64,000 bases of DNA from Hofstenia miamia (Eukaryota > Xenacoelomorpha > Acoela): assembly GCA_004352715.1 (NCBI GenBank), contig SCFE01000024.1:1917305-1981304 (forward strand), given 5' to 3'. Under the pieces are notes generated by a model. It worked only from the letters and a program-made list of their open reading frames with translations. It searched no databases and was not told the DNA's origin. A program made the position numbers and the translations under genes. This document shows, in pieces, positions 11,660 to 24,581 of the stretch (the stretch's first letter is position 1; every line of letters starts with the position of its first letter).

Positions 11660-12360
11660 CGACAACAGGGACCGCGTTGAAATTTAAGGCAACTACTTGC
11701 AGAAACTCAAAATATAAAATGTTAAACCGTTTTAGGGATTTTATGTTAGTCCTAGAAAGTTATTATTGACTATCTCTAAATCATTTACATAACAATATGT
11801 TTTCAAACATGCCCATGAATTTTTAAGGTATATCATTTAGTGATGATGATGAGTTCATCTGCTTCGGCATCAAACCTGACATGATTTAAATATGTTTGGT
11901 CCTAATGTCCATAGAGGAAGGGATGTTATAAAAGAGTCATCATCCTCTTCTCGAATATTAATTTTTTACACTGTTCCTGAATGAAAACATTGGTTTAAAT
12001 TGTTAACATTTTCTAAAATATAGAAATCATTCTTATAAATTATTACTTGTCCGACTTAAACAGTCATGCAACCATAGTAACATATTGATTTTTATCTAAG
12101 ATAGCATTTGACAAATCCCAAATATATTACTAATGCTAATTAGAGAAAAGTGGAGATAAACTTGTCATTGGGTAAACAGATAATAATTTTCTGAAAACTG
12201 ATCTTAAATCTACAAACGCTTGTGATTGACATTGCATAGATACATGTAGAATAAGAATTATATACTGTTATTCCCGTCTATCATTTTCGGTGTTCTACGC
12301 CAGCCCATGCAACATTTCGCATACGTAATGAAAGAAAGAAACTAATTACATTACAGCCGT
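11328..12360. other. Noncoding DNA with a (TA)n tract
   Basis: No gene seen. A (TA)n microsatellite of about 17 units lies at 11622-11656. The remainder is AT-rich without clear repeats. Confidence 0.6.
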
Positions 12361-12491
12361 TAAGGCCACGGTTAGACTACGTGATTGGTTGCAAGAAAAG
12401 TGACAAAATCACGCCACATCGCTAATTATCTTGGTGGCGATTTTACCAAAATGTGCGCGATCACACGTGACTAATTAAATAGTCCAAATAT
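12361..12491. mobile_element. Harbinger-type MITE, second copy, right end broken
   Basis: Starts GGCCACGGTTAGACTACGTG at 12364, directly after TTAA, closely matching the left end of the MITE at 3771. The right end is degraded (GTGACTAATTAAATAGTCC near 12469-12485 in place of the full inverted end) and abuts the 1.5 kb element that follows, which may have inserted into it. Confidence 0.55.
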
Positions 12492-14034
12492 AGCGTTGGA
12501 ATTGGGTTGATTATTTAGGCCCAAGCCCGCCCCGGAACATTTCAAAATACCAATTATTAGGCCCAAGCCCGGCCCGGCCCGGCCCGGCCCAAATTATTTT
12601 TCTTTTATGCCACTGATAGTGACCTTTCCTTTACAGAGGCCCACAAGCACTACACTATGAATTTTATTGGATAATCTGCATAATATATTGATTAGTACGT
12701 GCATTGATTTGCGCATTATTCCGTCAACAATGCTAATTCAATTCTGCTGAAATTCATATAGCATTGTTAACCTTAATACAATAAACGTGCCATACAGGGC
12801 CTGGGGCCTAGGGAGTTCAACCCTTCTTTGACCAGATGTGCATTTGGCTACCGAATACTATTGAATGTACATTTTTCAAATGTTACCAATGAAGACAAAA
12901 ATTTTCATAATTGTCTTAAAATTTTGCATAGATTGACCTGAAATTGTTTAGACATTTTTTAACATTTTGTTGGTTTCTTCTTAAAATTGCTTAGCGACTT
13001 CATCTGACAATATAATGAAATCTCAAAAATCAGATTGCACAATGTAAATGAGGTGTATCTCCTAATTCTGTAAATGAAACTGCTTATATTTTAATTTTTG
13101 GCTTAGACTTTTATGGAAAAACTTAAAAATGTTTCCATTTATAGTATTGTAATGTTAAGTGAGATAATGCTATTGTTGGCATAACTAACAACGATTAATC
13201 AATTTGTTTAATCTCCTGTTATTTTATTATTAACTGGGTATCGCGAAACTTAACTGCCATTTTTGTACTGAAATCGATTACTGCACTCAGCCATTTGCAT
13301 GTAAACAAACCTTAAGAAAAGTGAACAATAACAAGAGCACTAAATATTCTGTTATTGTTTTAGTCAAACGTTCCATAAAAATTAATTCAATATGAACATA
13401 AAATTTGCACATATTTTAATTTGTATATGTTTTTTTATATATTCTATAAAACTCCTGGAGTCTCACTAAAAATTTTGACAAGTTTTTATACGAATTTTAT
13501 TTAAAAAGTTGTTAATTTCTTTTATTACAACAATTTATGTAATGCTTTAAGGAAAATAATACTTTCCTGCATATCAAAGCAATACATCCCTTAAAGGGTA
13601 TTAAGTGTTTGTATTTTTGTTTATTAATCTTCAAGTATTGTAACAACTAATTATTATCGTCCTTTTATATTTAGAGTATATATTAGTTCTTGTATATTCA
13701 ATTACTATAATTCTCTGCCAACTTACATAAACTTACATCAACACAAAGTAAGTGGGAGTTTTCAAAAACACTTTTTGCTTGTACCAAACAAAATTTAGAT
13801 GTTAGAAGTATTACACAAGCAAACAACAAACAATGCAGGGCTGATTAAATTTAGGTGAATGTTTTTTTTATCATTTGGAAAGTCTAAGTTTTCAAATGAT
13901 TTTTTTCTTGTATTTCAAATACCAATTAAAACATTAGGCACATACCCGACCCAGCCCAAATTGCCATTTCGAAAATCCAGCTCAAGCCCGTCCCAGAATA
14001 AACCCAACTTTAGGGGCAATCCAATTCCAACTTT
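12492..14034. mobile_element. 1.5 kb nonautonomous element with inverted ends
   Basis: Left end GTTGGAATTGGGTTG at 12495; right end reverse complemented GTTGGAATTGGATTG (about 14017-14031). Inside each end lies GGCCC/GGGT-rich sequence, including a GGCCC tandem run near 12568-12590. The interior is AT-rich with no transposase. The right end is homologous to the repeat at 704-965. No clear target duplication is visible, so the superfamily is open; GC-rich short tandem ends are common in hAT-like MITEs. Confidence 0.5.
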
Positions 14035-15622
14035 GGCTTAAGTTAAGGTCAGCTTAACGCAGTGTGTGACAGGAGTAAGAAAACAAGAAAGTAACCACAT
14101 AGCATTTTGGTTACCCTAAGCATCATTGGCGTTCATCCTGGGTGGATGGGGGGATGAATCCCCTAAAATTTCCAATTTTTGAAATAATTGTGATTATTCC
14201 CCCAAAAATTTTTTAGTAAAAAATAGTTATTTTAGCAATTTCTTTAATAGTTATTTAAAAATTAATATCAAATGTAAATTGCAATTTACCGCCAAATCAG
14301 CATCATTATAACACGTTTTTTTTGCTGCTAGTTGTTCATTCTATTACATTTATTTAAGAAAGTTGGGAGTGGTTATAATTTTAGACTATTTTAGTGGCAG
14401 AAAAAGTTAGTAGCAGTAAACCATACTGTGTCATGAGCACAAAACGCAGCCCTGTTTATGAGCCTGTTATTGCAAAGGGTCTCATCCCCGATAGACAAAA
14501 GCTGTGGAACATGGGCATTCGTTTACTAATGCTTATGACCAACAAGAAACATAGTTTCTTATTCAGTTTAAATAATACATATAATATTGTATACATAATC
14601 AAAACTTAAGCATTAAATTCTAAATGATGTTTTAGTTAAAATGAAAAGAAATTCAAGTTTCATGGAAAAATAAAAAAACAGGAAAGTTTTTCAAAAGCAG
14701 CCAAAGGTACGGCTAAAATTTTAACATTCTTCAAAATGCAATTTTCCCAGGAATCCACAATTCAAAGCAATCTGGCTACAACTTCAATCACTTCCACTAA
14801 TAGTGCAAATATTCTTAATGCGTTATTGAGTATTGTTGAAAAGCCAACATTTGTTCCTGTGATATTCAATCATCTTCAGTTCAGAGTGGTTCAAGAAATC
14901 TTCAATGCATTGCCAATGAAGACATCACAACTTATCAACCAACAGCAACATTAATTCCTCCCTCTGTAACAAATCGGCAAAGTATTCACTTTCAAGACAA
15001 GTGGTACCAAGTCTATCAATGGATTTACTATGTTTCCTCTTTAGAATAAGTCTTTTGTTTTACTGCTCAAATGGTCAGTGTAAAGGATCTTTTAAATCTT
15101 GCCCAAAAGAAAGATCCTGCATTTATTTCCACCGGTTTTAACAATAGGAAAATGGCAACGAAAAGGTTTTCATCACATTAGCTTTCGGAAACCCATTGAT
15201 TTTCAGTATCTCAACTTAACTTTGTGAAGTTTTCGCGACCCATCAATGCGCAACTTTCAAGGCATGCATGTGAACAACAAAAACGCAACAAACAATGTTT
15301 GACTAAAGTGTTCAAATGTGTACAATTTCTTCTCAGGCAAGGTATTGCACTTCGTGGCCACACTGATAAACAACGGGACTTTTTCAACTTTTAAATTTTT
15401 GGCTGAAGATGACGTGAACATGTCAAGTTACCTTAAATGGACGACTAATTTTACATCTCCCAGTGCACAAGAAGAAATAATAAGGTTTTTTAGTCATTCC
15501 ATACAAAGAGACATGGTCAAAGGCATACAAAACATGGTTATTTCGGCATCATAGTAGATGGGACTCAAGATGTAATTGGCAATGAGCAGGAGTCTATCTG
15601 TATTAGACATGTTGATGAGAAT

Positions 15623-15904
15623 TTGGTTGTAAATGAGGATTTTATAGGCTTGTATAACATTGATGACACAATAGGACAGTCAATTTGCAATATGATACTA
15701 GATGTGTTAACTCGGCTTAATATCTCAATTGGGTTCCTTAGAGCACAAGCTTATGATGGAGCAGCCAACATGAGTGGCAAATATAAGTGTTGCCAAGCAC
15801 TTTTGAAAAAAAAACAACCACTTGCGATGTATTTTCATTGTTCAGCACATGTCAATAACTTCATTGTACAAAGTGTGATTCAAAGTTGTGTGCTTGTGCG
15901 ATAA
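15623..15904 (+). pseudogene. hAT transposase core, longest surviving frame
   Basis: This frame carries the first part of the catalytic region. Just upstream, in the shifted frame at about 15556, D-G-T-Q-D-V would supply the first acidic residue; AYDGAANMSG supplies a second conserved D, and CSAHVNNFIVQ follows, as in ZMYM1-like hAT proteins. DNA cleavage and joining during cut-and-paste transposition is the family role. The frame ends at 15904 and coding resumes in other frames after that (15905-16060, 16087-16335), so the protein is not made. Confidence 0.75.
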
Positions 15905-16856
15905 ATGAACTTGGAGTACTCTTTAGTAGATCAATAAAATTAAAAACATTGTATAAGAAAATTGCTGTAAATGTCTCTAAATGTCCGAATCTCTCAACCA
16001 TTAAACCATTATGCCCAACTAAATGGATCTGCCATTCAGTCTGCCATTGATAATTATGGAGCAATAATTATGAGAGCTTAAGTGAGATGACTCAGTTGTC
16101 TCAAATAGAAACAGCTTCAAAAGCTTCTGGTTTATTAGAAAAGTTTCAAAAAGCTGAAACGATGTTGGGATTACTTATCTTTTCAAAACCCCTCGGTTTT
16201 TTAGAAAAATTTAGTAAAACTCTTCAATCTAAGTCTGCAAACATATCTGGAGAGATTTTAGCAGTAAAAACAGTTGGTCAAGAGTTAATACACTGTCGCT
16301 CAGTTGATTTTTTTTTAAAATGCTACAGACTGTAATAGAAAAATATGACAATTATAATTTAGAATAATTGGAATTACCACGAAAGCGAGAATTTCTTGCA
16401 CGCTTTTCAAGTTCTGCTTCATCAATAACAAATTATTCGACTATTGAATCTCACTTTCGCAGGTTGTTTTTTGAATTTTTTATTGTCTCAACAATTCACT
16501 GCATGAACAATTAACATTTGCGCAAAACCAAGATCTCCAAAATTATAGAACTTTTGAAAAAATGCTTCTAAGTGGTGAAATCACTAATGCTTGTTTAGCA
16601 CAACAGCGTGGTTTCAATGTCTCCCAATTGAAAGTTCAATTGCCGCTGTTCCTGAATCAGAAACAAGTTCAAAATCTATATTATGCGCAGCTTGCATGTA
16701 AAAACTGTTCCAGAAATTCGCACACTTTTTCCGGAAGTGTTTAAATTACTGAAGTTGATGCTTGTAACGCCAGTGTCATCATGTAAAGCTGAACGATCCT
16801 TTTCAGCCTTAAGACGTCTCAAAACTTGGATAAAAACAACCATGACCTAAAGCGGG

Positions 16857-17234
16857 CTAGACTTGTCAACGAGCCGTAATTTATAAGCTCGGCTCTGCTC
16901 GTTTAAATTTTGAGTAAGTTCGGCTGGCCCGGCTCGCCACATAAAATTTTTCAATGAGGTTCGTTTCAGCTCGATATTTTTTTAAAAATATTGTGCTCTC
17001 AAAATTTTTTCCATTGCTCTTCATATTATTTAATAAACATTTCTAAAATAAGATTAAAAGTAAGGAATATTGAATGAAAAAATAAGAAAAATCTGCATAA
17101 TCAAATTAATAAGCAGCACTATAAACTTGGTTTGCTTAAAAACGGCTCGTTTTGGGCTCGTTGCATATCCAATACTCTACTCAAGCTCGACTCGGCTCGG
17201 CTCGTTAGAAACTCGGCTCGTTGACAAGTCTGAG
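16857..17234. mobile_element. MITE nested in the hAT, 18-bp perfect inverted ends
   Basis: AGACTTGTCAACGAGCCG at 16859-16876 has its exact reverse complement at 17214-17231. Both ends carry several copies of GGCTCG or AGCTCG; the middle is AT-rich. It splits the hAT coding region just after the dimerisation motif, so it inserted after the hAT. The putative 8-bp flanks (16850-16857 and 17233-17240) match at only 5 of 8 positions. Confidence 0.7.
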
Positions 17235-17508
17235 GAGGGTTAACTATTTTGAAGTGTGTCACACACATCAAAACATTCTTGATTTAGTTAAAATCGATGA
17301 TTTGGTGGCTTCATTTATTAATAGCACTGAAACAATAAGAAGATTATATGGTAAACCATAAATTTTAATTTTGTATTTTCATTCCATATTTTAGTATAAT
17401 ATACATTGTATGTTTTACGTTATTTTTGTGTCTTTTGTATTAAATTTTTATTAACATAAAATCCTATTCCCCTAATCAAGAAAATAAATTGCCGCCACTG
17501 CTAAGCAT

Positions 17509-19149
17509 CATACACATGCTTTCATTAATTAAGGCAAATTTTAATTTCTTAAAAACTAATGTTCAGTTATTATTATCACATCCACATATTGATTTTTAGC
17601 TTTTCAGTGCCAACGTATAGTGCAGTTACTTGCAATACTATGTTAACAACACTTGTATTTGATTTCAAATTAGTTTTAATCTACATGCTACAAATCCTTT
17701 CTTTTCGGTTTTCAATAATAATACTCGGTTAAATTTCAGTTCAGTAAATAACTTACATTTGGACGTTGATGGTCAGTGTAATATCTTTAAAATAAATTCC
17801 CACTTCACAAATGTAGATCATTCCATCTCACATTCCAAACAGCATTATGTATTTGCAAGAAAACTAGCTAGTGACAAATTCTGAATTGGTGAAGGTTTCC
17901 ATTGCACCATAAATCTTCGAGGTTATATATTTCTAGTTTTATACATTTTTCTATAATGCAAAACTTCATAACCACGAAATATTGACCTGCACAAACAATT
18001 CAATGCAATTGGAATTTATGAAATTGGGGAAAATTTTAGAGAACTTCATCCAAATAAGATTTAATTCAACAACATGTTTGCAATCGCTCTTTATCGGATT
18101 CTATAAAAATTCTAATACATCCCATTTTTTGATTTCATTTTAAATAACCATTTATAAATCAGTGGTGGATCCAGAGGGCTCTCAACATTATTTTGATTAA
18201 AATAAAATATTGTATTTATTAGCATATCATTCAATCTTTATCTGATTTATACATGGCTTTCAAACCAATCAATAAATACAACATAAATGTTTTGTAATGC
18301 TTGAAAGAGTCTTAAAGTTTAAAATAATCTATGAATGGCCTTACATATATTGCAATATTAAGCAGTACTTGTAAGTTTCTATACATCATGTATGCTGTGG
18401 AAAGTTCATTTATCTGATAATGTGCGAGAAAACTTTTATTTCTAAAAAATTTTTTTAAGAAACATTCAAGATCGCTGCAAAAAAATCAAAGCAAAAATTT
18501 CTTATTAATATCTTATCAGAAATATTCAAGAACTTTGAAAGAATTCGAAGAAAAAATTTCTTTTACGAACCGCTCAAGATTTTGCAAGAAATCCAAGAAT
18601 AAATTTCTTATCAAGTTTTCTTAAGAAACTTGGAAGAACTTTGAAAGTAATCCAAGATTCAAGATACATTCTAGAACTTTCCAAGATTATCCAAGTTTTC
18701 AAACTGGGGTTTGTTCATATAGAGGCTAATGAGAATAAAGTCAAACAGTCAAAGCAATGTATTTGCAAAAAGATACAATAAAACTTCAAACAAATATATA
18801 ATATATAATAATAAATGTGTGTGTGAGTGTCTATGAATGTGGTGAGCTCAGTGTAAATCCGTAAATGTGTTTAGCATGCTTCTATCTCCAATTGTGTTTT
18901 GTCGGTGTTTTCGGCCATAGTTATGATTAAATAAAATTGCTGCTGCATGAAATTGTATTTGATATAGCGGAGACAATATATTATTCTTTCGTCTGTATTC
19001 AGTAACATGAACATGCTTACGTGCAAAATTTAATGTTTTGATAATAAATAGTGGCTTTTTGTATTAAGATTAATAAATAAAAATGAACAATATTGCAATT
19101 GCGATAAAAAAATGCATGAAATAGTTGAAAGTGATAATCTTGTCCTACA
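17509..19149. other. Noncoding DNA with minor repeats
   Basis: No gene seen. CAGTGGTGGATCCAGAGGG at 18160 looks like a lone hAT-type end, with no partner found. 18436-18700 is a degenerate minisatellite with repeated CAAGAACTTTGAAAG and AAATTTCTTATC phrases, related in reverse orientation to 9890-10140. Confidence 0.45.
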
Positions 19150-21450
19150 ATTCTGAGGTGGTATATGTATCTAACGCCAGAAGCTGTTTTTTGTACATTT
19201 TTAGGAGAAAATTATCAAATTTTATATTTTGGTCAGTATCAACACTTAAATATGTAGCATGATCACTTTGTTTTATCTGAACGCTGTTAGCAGTTAATTC
19301 GATCTTGTTTGTTATTTTTTTTCAGAATTGGGGAAAATATAAAAAATTGCGTTTTTTCAATATTCATTTTTAATTGATTGGATGTAAAATAGCTAGAAAG
19401 ATTTTCAATATCACTTTGTAAATTTTTCGTTTCCCTAAATGCATCATCATCAGTATTTATGAGGCAAGCATCGTCAGCAAATTGAAATATTTCACTATAT
19501 TTCACATGTTTCATAATGTCATTTACGATCGGTTATAATATATTCGGATTTCATATTATTCATTAATACACGTTGTTTTCTGTTTTCTAATTTTTAAGTT
19601 TAATAGGCAAAATTTCAAAATTCATTGAACTAAAGGCTTTGCTTAAGTCTAAAAAGGCAATATTTTTTTAGTAACTGAAATAATTGCATCACTTGTACTA
19701 TGCTTTGTACGAAAACTATATTGTTTAGCTGATAAAATATTCTCTGATCAGATGCAAGGTATTGGTTGATTTGCACGTGCAGTAGTTTATTAAATAATTT
19801 ACTAAAAAGGTGTGTAATTGAGATTGGCCTATAGTTTTTGGGAAAGAGGGGATCTCCATTTTTATATAAAGGTGTTACATCTGAGTTTTTCATTATCTCC
19901 GGAAATTCGTTTTTAACTATACATTGATTAAATGCAAATGATAGATGGTTACCAAATTTGTGAAAAAACCTCTTAATAATACAGTGAGGTAGAACCTGAA
20001 GATTTATTAAAGACTAAATTTTAAGGTAGATAGCCTAAATTTGATTGCCTAAGTTCTGATAGATGAGTTTTAGGAAAATTGAAGTTAGCTAATCCTTTAA
20101 ATATCTGATTAAACGATTTAGTATCCTTTGTTATCGGTAAATTTTTTATTATCAATATAAATTTCTGAAATGTCATTATTGAGCCCATTCGATTTTCCGA
20201 GGAAACTGTTTGAAAATTTCCACTTTTGTTTAGAAGAATTTAACCTTTCAAAAATTGACATTGTTTTGAAGTTGAATGTTTTGCGCATAGGTTCTTAATT
20301 TCTGTGATCTTTGGTAATTAGTCAAATTTATGCCGGTCGCATTAGATTTAGCTAGTTTAAGGAGTTTCTGCTTTATGTTTATGGTATTCTTAATTACTTG
20401 ATCAGCAGTCGCGCTTAAATTAAGTCGTCGTGATTTGTTGATAACATGGTCGGTTCTTCACGGTACTACTTTGTTAACGTCTTGATTGCTCAGTGCCGCA
20501 AGATAATTTAACATGTGGGGACCAGAATTTAGAGTAAAATATAGTCGAATGGAAAATTCATAAATAAATTTTCATTGATTTCATCTGAACAGTATTCAGA
20601 ATCCCTAGAATAAATCACCCCAATTTAGAAATAGTTGCATTGGCTACCAATCTCTCCACGTATTGACTTCAAAATTGCGTCAATAGTTTAGAAATCTTTG
20701 AATGGTTTTGCACCGAAGTATGATAGATGCTTATTTACAATTATCACATTAAATCACAACAGCTTGCCTAACTCTGGTACTATGTTACTGTATCAAACAC
20801 TCTCTGTCTGACCATTTTTCACGTGCTCTTGAAATAGCTGGATCGTGCATTTGGAGCACCATTCCCGCATTCATCCTTTCCTCCTCAACATATGAAATCT
20901 TTAAACCGAGGCTGCGCATATACTGAAAATTTCTGTATTTTGTTGAGAAGACCATTCGGTTTATAATGGGATATATATATATATATATATATAGGCTATA
21001 ATTATTTTTTTAAATTTAGAAAGCCTAACTTGAATCATACTAATATAAATAGAGTGCGTGATCACTGAAGGATTCAAGGATAAAAGTCTTATATATAGTT
21101 TCCGAATTGGATAATAAATAATCAATTAATGTCGCTTTTCGAGTGGGAGTTTGAATATTTTTAAATTATAAATAGCGCATAATTCTTTCAATAGTTTTTT
21201 TCAAAAAATTACAATAGTTGATGTTTAAATCACCTAGTTTGTTTAGTGAATAGTTATTGTTTGGAATATCTGAAATTTCACTGCATATATATTCTATACA
21301 CTCTTCAAGAAAGTTCTTAATTGGGTTTTTTAGCAACATTAATTAATTCATTTTCCGAAGAATTTGTAGGCAATTTAATTTCGAGCCATAAATATTTAAA
21401 AACAATGATCCGATTCAAATTTTTCTGCCGTATTTGATTTAAAACTTTTG
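19150..21450 (-). mobile_element. Decayed LINE with endonuclease and RT remnants
   Basis: On the - strand, an APE-type endonuclease remnant (about 21240-21090) shows GDLNINY followed by TPTRKATLI, the G-D-x-N and P-T-R marks of LINE endonucleases. Then comes linker (about 20240-20160, QKWKFSNSFLGKSNGLNND), the RT start DVTPLYKNGDP..KNYRPISI (19893-19630) and the catalytic motif C as FADDACLINTDDD (about 19485-19445). Many stops and frameshifts. Clade within the EN-type LINEs (jockey, CR1 or related) is not resolved. Confidence 0.75.
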
Positions 21451-21949
21451 GTATAATTAGTATAAGACCACCACCTCTATAATTTAACAAAGGAATACTT
21501 TATCATACAAATTCGCTCTGTGAAGAAGTGTAAGAATATATCTACCGCAAGTGGTTAATAATGATTGGAAATGTCCTAGCAGTGTTATATACTATGAAGT
21601 TACTATTTATTAAAGTATAAAAAATTAAATCATAATCTAATTAGTACAAGATTTAGCGCTTTCGATTATATACACTAGTTGTTATAAATCTGGAAAATAT
21701 TAATTACAAAAACTTGTTAGTTTTATTTAGTGGTCATTGATAGGATTTCGTGAATTGAAGAGTACATAATACAATATAGTAATATATATATATATATTTC
21801 TATAATCATGAATTTTCTGAAAATGGGCCAAAATTTGAATGCAATTGCTTAGTGAGCTCAATTGTATCATTACTTTAATCCACAAAACTGTTATTTATAT
21901 ATTGGTTAACGTAATAAACTGGATCAATCTGATGAAATTCGGAAATATT

Positions 21950-23620
21950 TACCATGGTATATTTCATTTCCAAGAAAAAGAATTTTTAACAAATTAGAAG
22001 TTGTATATTCAAGTGTTAAAGACAAATTAAAGGGGATTCCTGAATGTAGAGTATGTGGCCCCAGACTATTTCCAGTAATTATAAAAGTGATATAGCCTAT
22101 TCATGAAATTAATTCTATTGTGAAATATTCTGATGATTTGACAACCACAAATTTGTACAGAAATTGGTAAGTCCAAGATGAACTTGACAACATATGCAAA
22201 ATTGCAATGCAAAATGGATTATCTATTAATAAAGTGGAAATTAGTGAAATGCGGGTAATAAACAAGTAAAAAGCTTTAATAATCTTGTGTTAAAATCTAT
22301 TAAGTCTATTTGTGTTTTGAATTTTACATTTTTTCTGTAAGTAAAGAGTTGAAAACCCCAAGGCAGAAGAAAAAAATTAATTTGGGCCTCGCCTAATTTG
22401 CATATGACGTGATTTGATAAAAAACAAATACATTAAAATTCAGCATTTTCAAAATATTTTTTGATAGGAGCAACAAAACTTGTTACAAATTACAAGGAGT
22501 GTATACAGCACAATCTGAAGAAAGATCATGTATATTGGGTGTTTACTTTATGAATTATTAATCATTAATTATCAAAATGATCGTGTAACAATCGATAAAC
22601 TCATTAGCATTACTAATTAAGAAAAAGTATACATACTAGAAGTCTGAAAATAGTCCATTTTGTAGTTGTAGATAATACCATTCTACATATATTCTGTAAA
22701 TTTCATTACCATGCCATTTTTAGTTTTTAAGATATCATGAAAATGGTTCTCAAAATTAGCAAATTGGAAGATTTTGAGAAAATTGTGTTTTAAATTAGAA
22801 TCATACGTACCAGATAGATAGCTGATAGGGCTATGGACTGCATGAGTCACCAAAACAGGGTAAAAAATATGTAAGGGGGACTGAAATGATGGAAAATTAA
22901 ACATTTATGATACGAGCTGCCATAGAAATGGCTGGTAAACAAACTCCAAAAATCTTGAATGTTATTATAAATTGATTACTTTATGGATATCTGAAGGAGA
23001 AACACACTTTATTTTGATAGATATTGAAAGATAACAAGCTAAAGTACCCAAAACAGCAAAAAACCAAAATTTGAATTTGTATTCATTTTCAAGGGGTTAC
23101 ACCACCTTAACAAGAGAAGCTGAAAATTGAAAACATGGAGATTAAACTTACGGAAGAAACCAAACTTTTGAGTGTATATTTCAATTCATCATTAAACCTT
23201 AATTCAGAAATTCAAAGTAGATTAAAAACTGCAGAAAAACACTAGTTCTTTCTTAAAAAAGCAAATGTTATAAAATTAAAAAACTTGATACTTTTCTATA
23301 ACTCACGACTCGTTAGGAAATTAGCATATGCACCAACTGCTATTTGCGGAGCAAAGATTGAAAAATTGAATATACATGTATATCATAAAGAGTCACCAAA
23401 ATATTGAATGCGAGTGTACCAACAATTATTGATGTAGTTAAAAATAGAGTAATATAAAAATTACAAATAATCAAAATCACTGTTTAGATAAGATACTAAC
23501 TATTATGCAAAAAGTTATATACGCTTACTTCATACTGTTTCTCCAAAAAATCAATTACAGTTTGTTCTATTTACAAAATTGTAAGTGAGCCGGATTTTTA
23601 TTTGAAATCTGGTTTTCATA
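21950..23620 (+). mobile_element. Decayed LINE, C-terminal RT half, + strand
   Basis: RT motif C appears as KYSDDLTTTNLY near 22120. The following conserved part, L-L-S-V-Y-F-N-S-S-L-N, lies near 23175, followed by FYNSRLVRKLAYAP and, in shifted frames, a C-terminal tail to about 23600. These blocks are normally about 100 residues apart but here lie 1 kb apart, so 22.3-23.1 kb is probably an insertion. Related in style to the - strand LINE next to it; heavily mutated. Confidence 0.65.
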
Positions 23621-24575
23621 ATTCATAAATCTATTTTTGAGAAAATAAAAAATTTACGAGCATGTACTAAAACAGTAGCCAGCAGACTTAGTGGAATCAG
23701 TTCACTATTGCAAAAATGATCCCTGCACAAAGTTTTCACCTCATAAATTGAAATCTCAATGAGCCGCCATATAATTTCTGTTGGCAGATTAGCCCCAATA
23801 TCGGTTAATTTAGACGGTGAAATGTTGATTTGATTTAGTAGATGATATTAATTCTTAAATGTAAAGAATGCATCTTCGCAAAAACCGTGCCGATAAAAAA
23901 TATGAATGATGACAACTTAGCTCTTAATCTTAGCAACAATGCAGAAGCTCAACATTATTCCATTATAACAAACTTTCACAGATTGTAATTAATTTATTCA
24001 GAAAAAATGCATCTAAACGTTTAACCTTAAATTGCCCGTAAAAAATTTTTAAACGCATATAGCTCAAAACTTTTAAATTAATATGAAAGCATAACATAAT
24101 AAAAGAAAGTATTCTCTTTCGTTTCCGCTCTAAGTCCGCGACCTCTGACTTTGCACATGGCATGTCTCAATGGGTTTGGACAAACCTTTGTTGCTTCGAT
24201 GGGCTCCAAACCTTATAAATACATGAACATTAGGTATCAAGAGAATTTAAATCTTATTGAAAAATTCGAAATTTTAAAAGAAAACGTGTTGATCATTTCA
24301 ACAACCTCAGCCACAACAATACACTTTAATAGAAATTTTCAATATTGAATTAAATTGTTTTCCCCCAATAGACCTAGCCATGCCCCAAGATTTTCAATTT
24401 TGCTAATAGGCTCTGAGAAAATTCTTCGTAAATTTGGAAAACCGTTTTGTCCTTTAAAACGGACACTACGCAGTTTGGTTAAATCATACTTTTACCAACG
24501 TAACTGTTATAGTTTCTCAATAGTCTAAATAAAGAAAATTAAAAAGACTGACGTCCAAACAATAAAATAAAATAA
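23621..24575. other. Noncoding DNA downstream of the FRAS1/FREM 3' end
   Basis: No convincing gene or structured repeat. Open frames of about 65 codons on both strands have no recognisable features. Confidence 0.5.
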
Positions 24576-24581
24576 TTTATT
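24576..24581 (-). promoter_or_regulatory. Candidate polyadenylation signal AATAAA
   Basis: AATAAA on the - strand, about 250 bases after the inferred FRAS1/FREM stop codon (24832-24834). Position and hexamer fit; other AT-rich hexamers are close, so this is a candidate only. Confidence 0.35.

Larger units (their letters stand above)
14116..17508 (+). mobile_element. hAT transposon, full length but dead
   Basis: The element at 14124-17500 is flanked by a perfect 8-bp duplication CTAAGCAT (14116-14123 and 17501-17508). The right end, reverse complemented, reads CAGTGGCGGCAATTT; the left end is decayed to CATTGGCGTTC. Transposase pieces appear in order but in shifting frames: a K-A-A-K-G-x-A-K-I-L-x-F-F segment (about 14697), a TTF-type zinc-finger region (about 15000-15190), the block with YDGAANMSGKY (15750), CSAHVNNFIVQ (15840), and the C-terminal dimerisation segment AERSFSALRRLKTW (16790-16830) continuing after a nested MITE to a stop near 17360. 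This resembles the ZMYM1/DUF4371 type of hAT protein. Many frameshifts and stops rule out activity. Confidence 0.85.

Noticed and set aside
22683-22904. 73-codon - strand open frame
   Set aside because: No domain, AT-rich, and it lies inside the decayed + strand LINE region.
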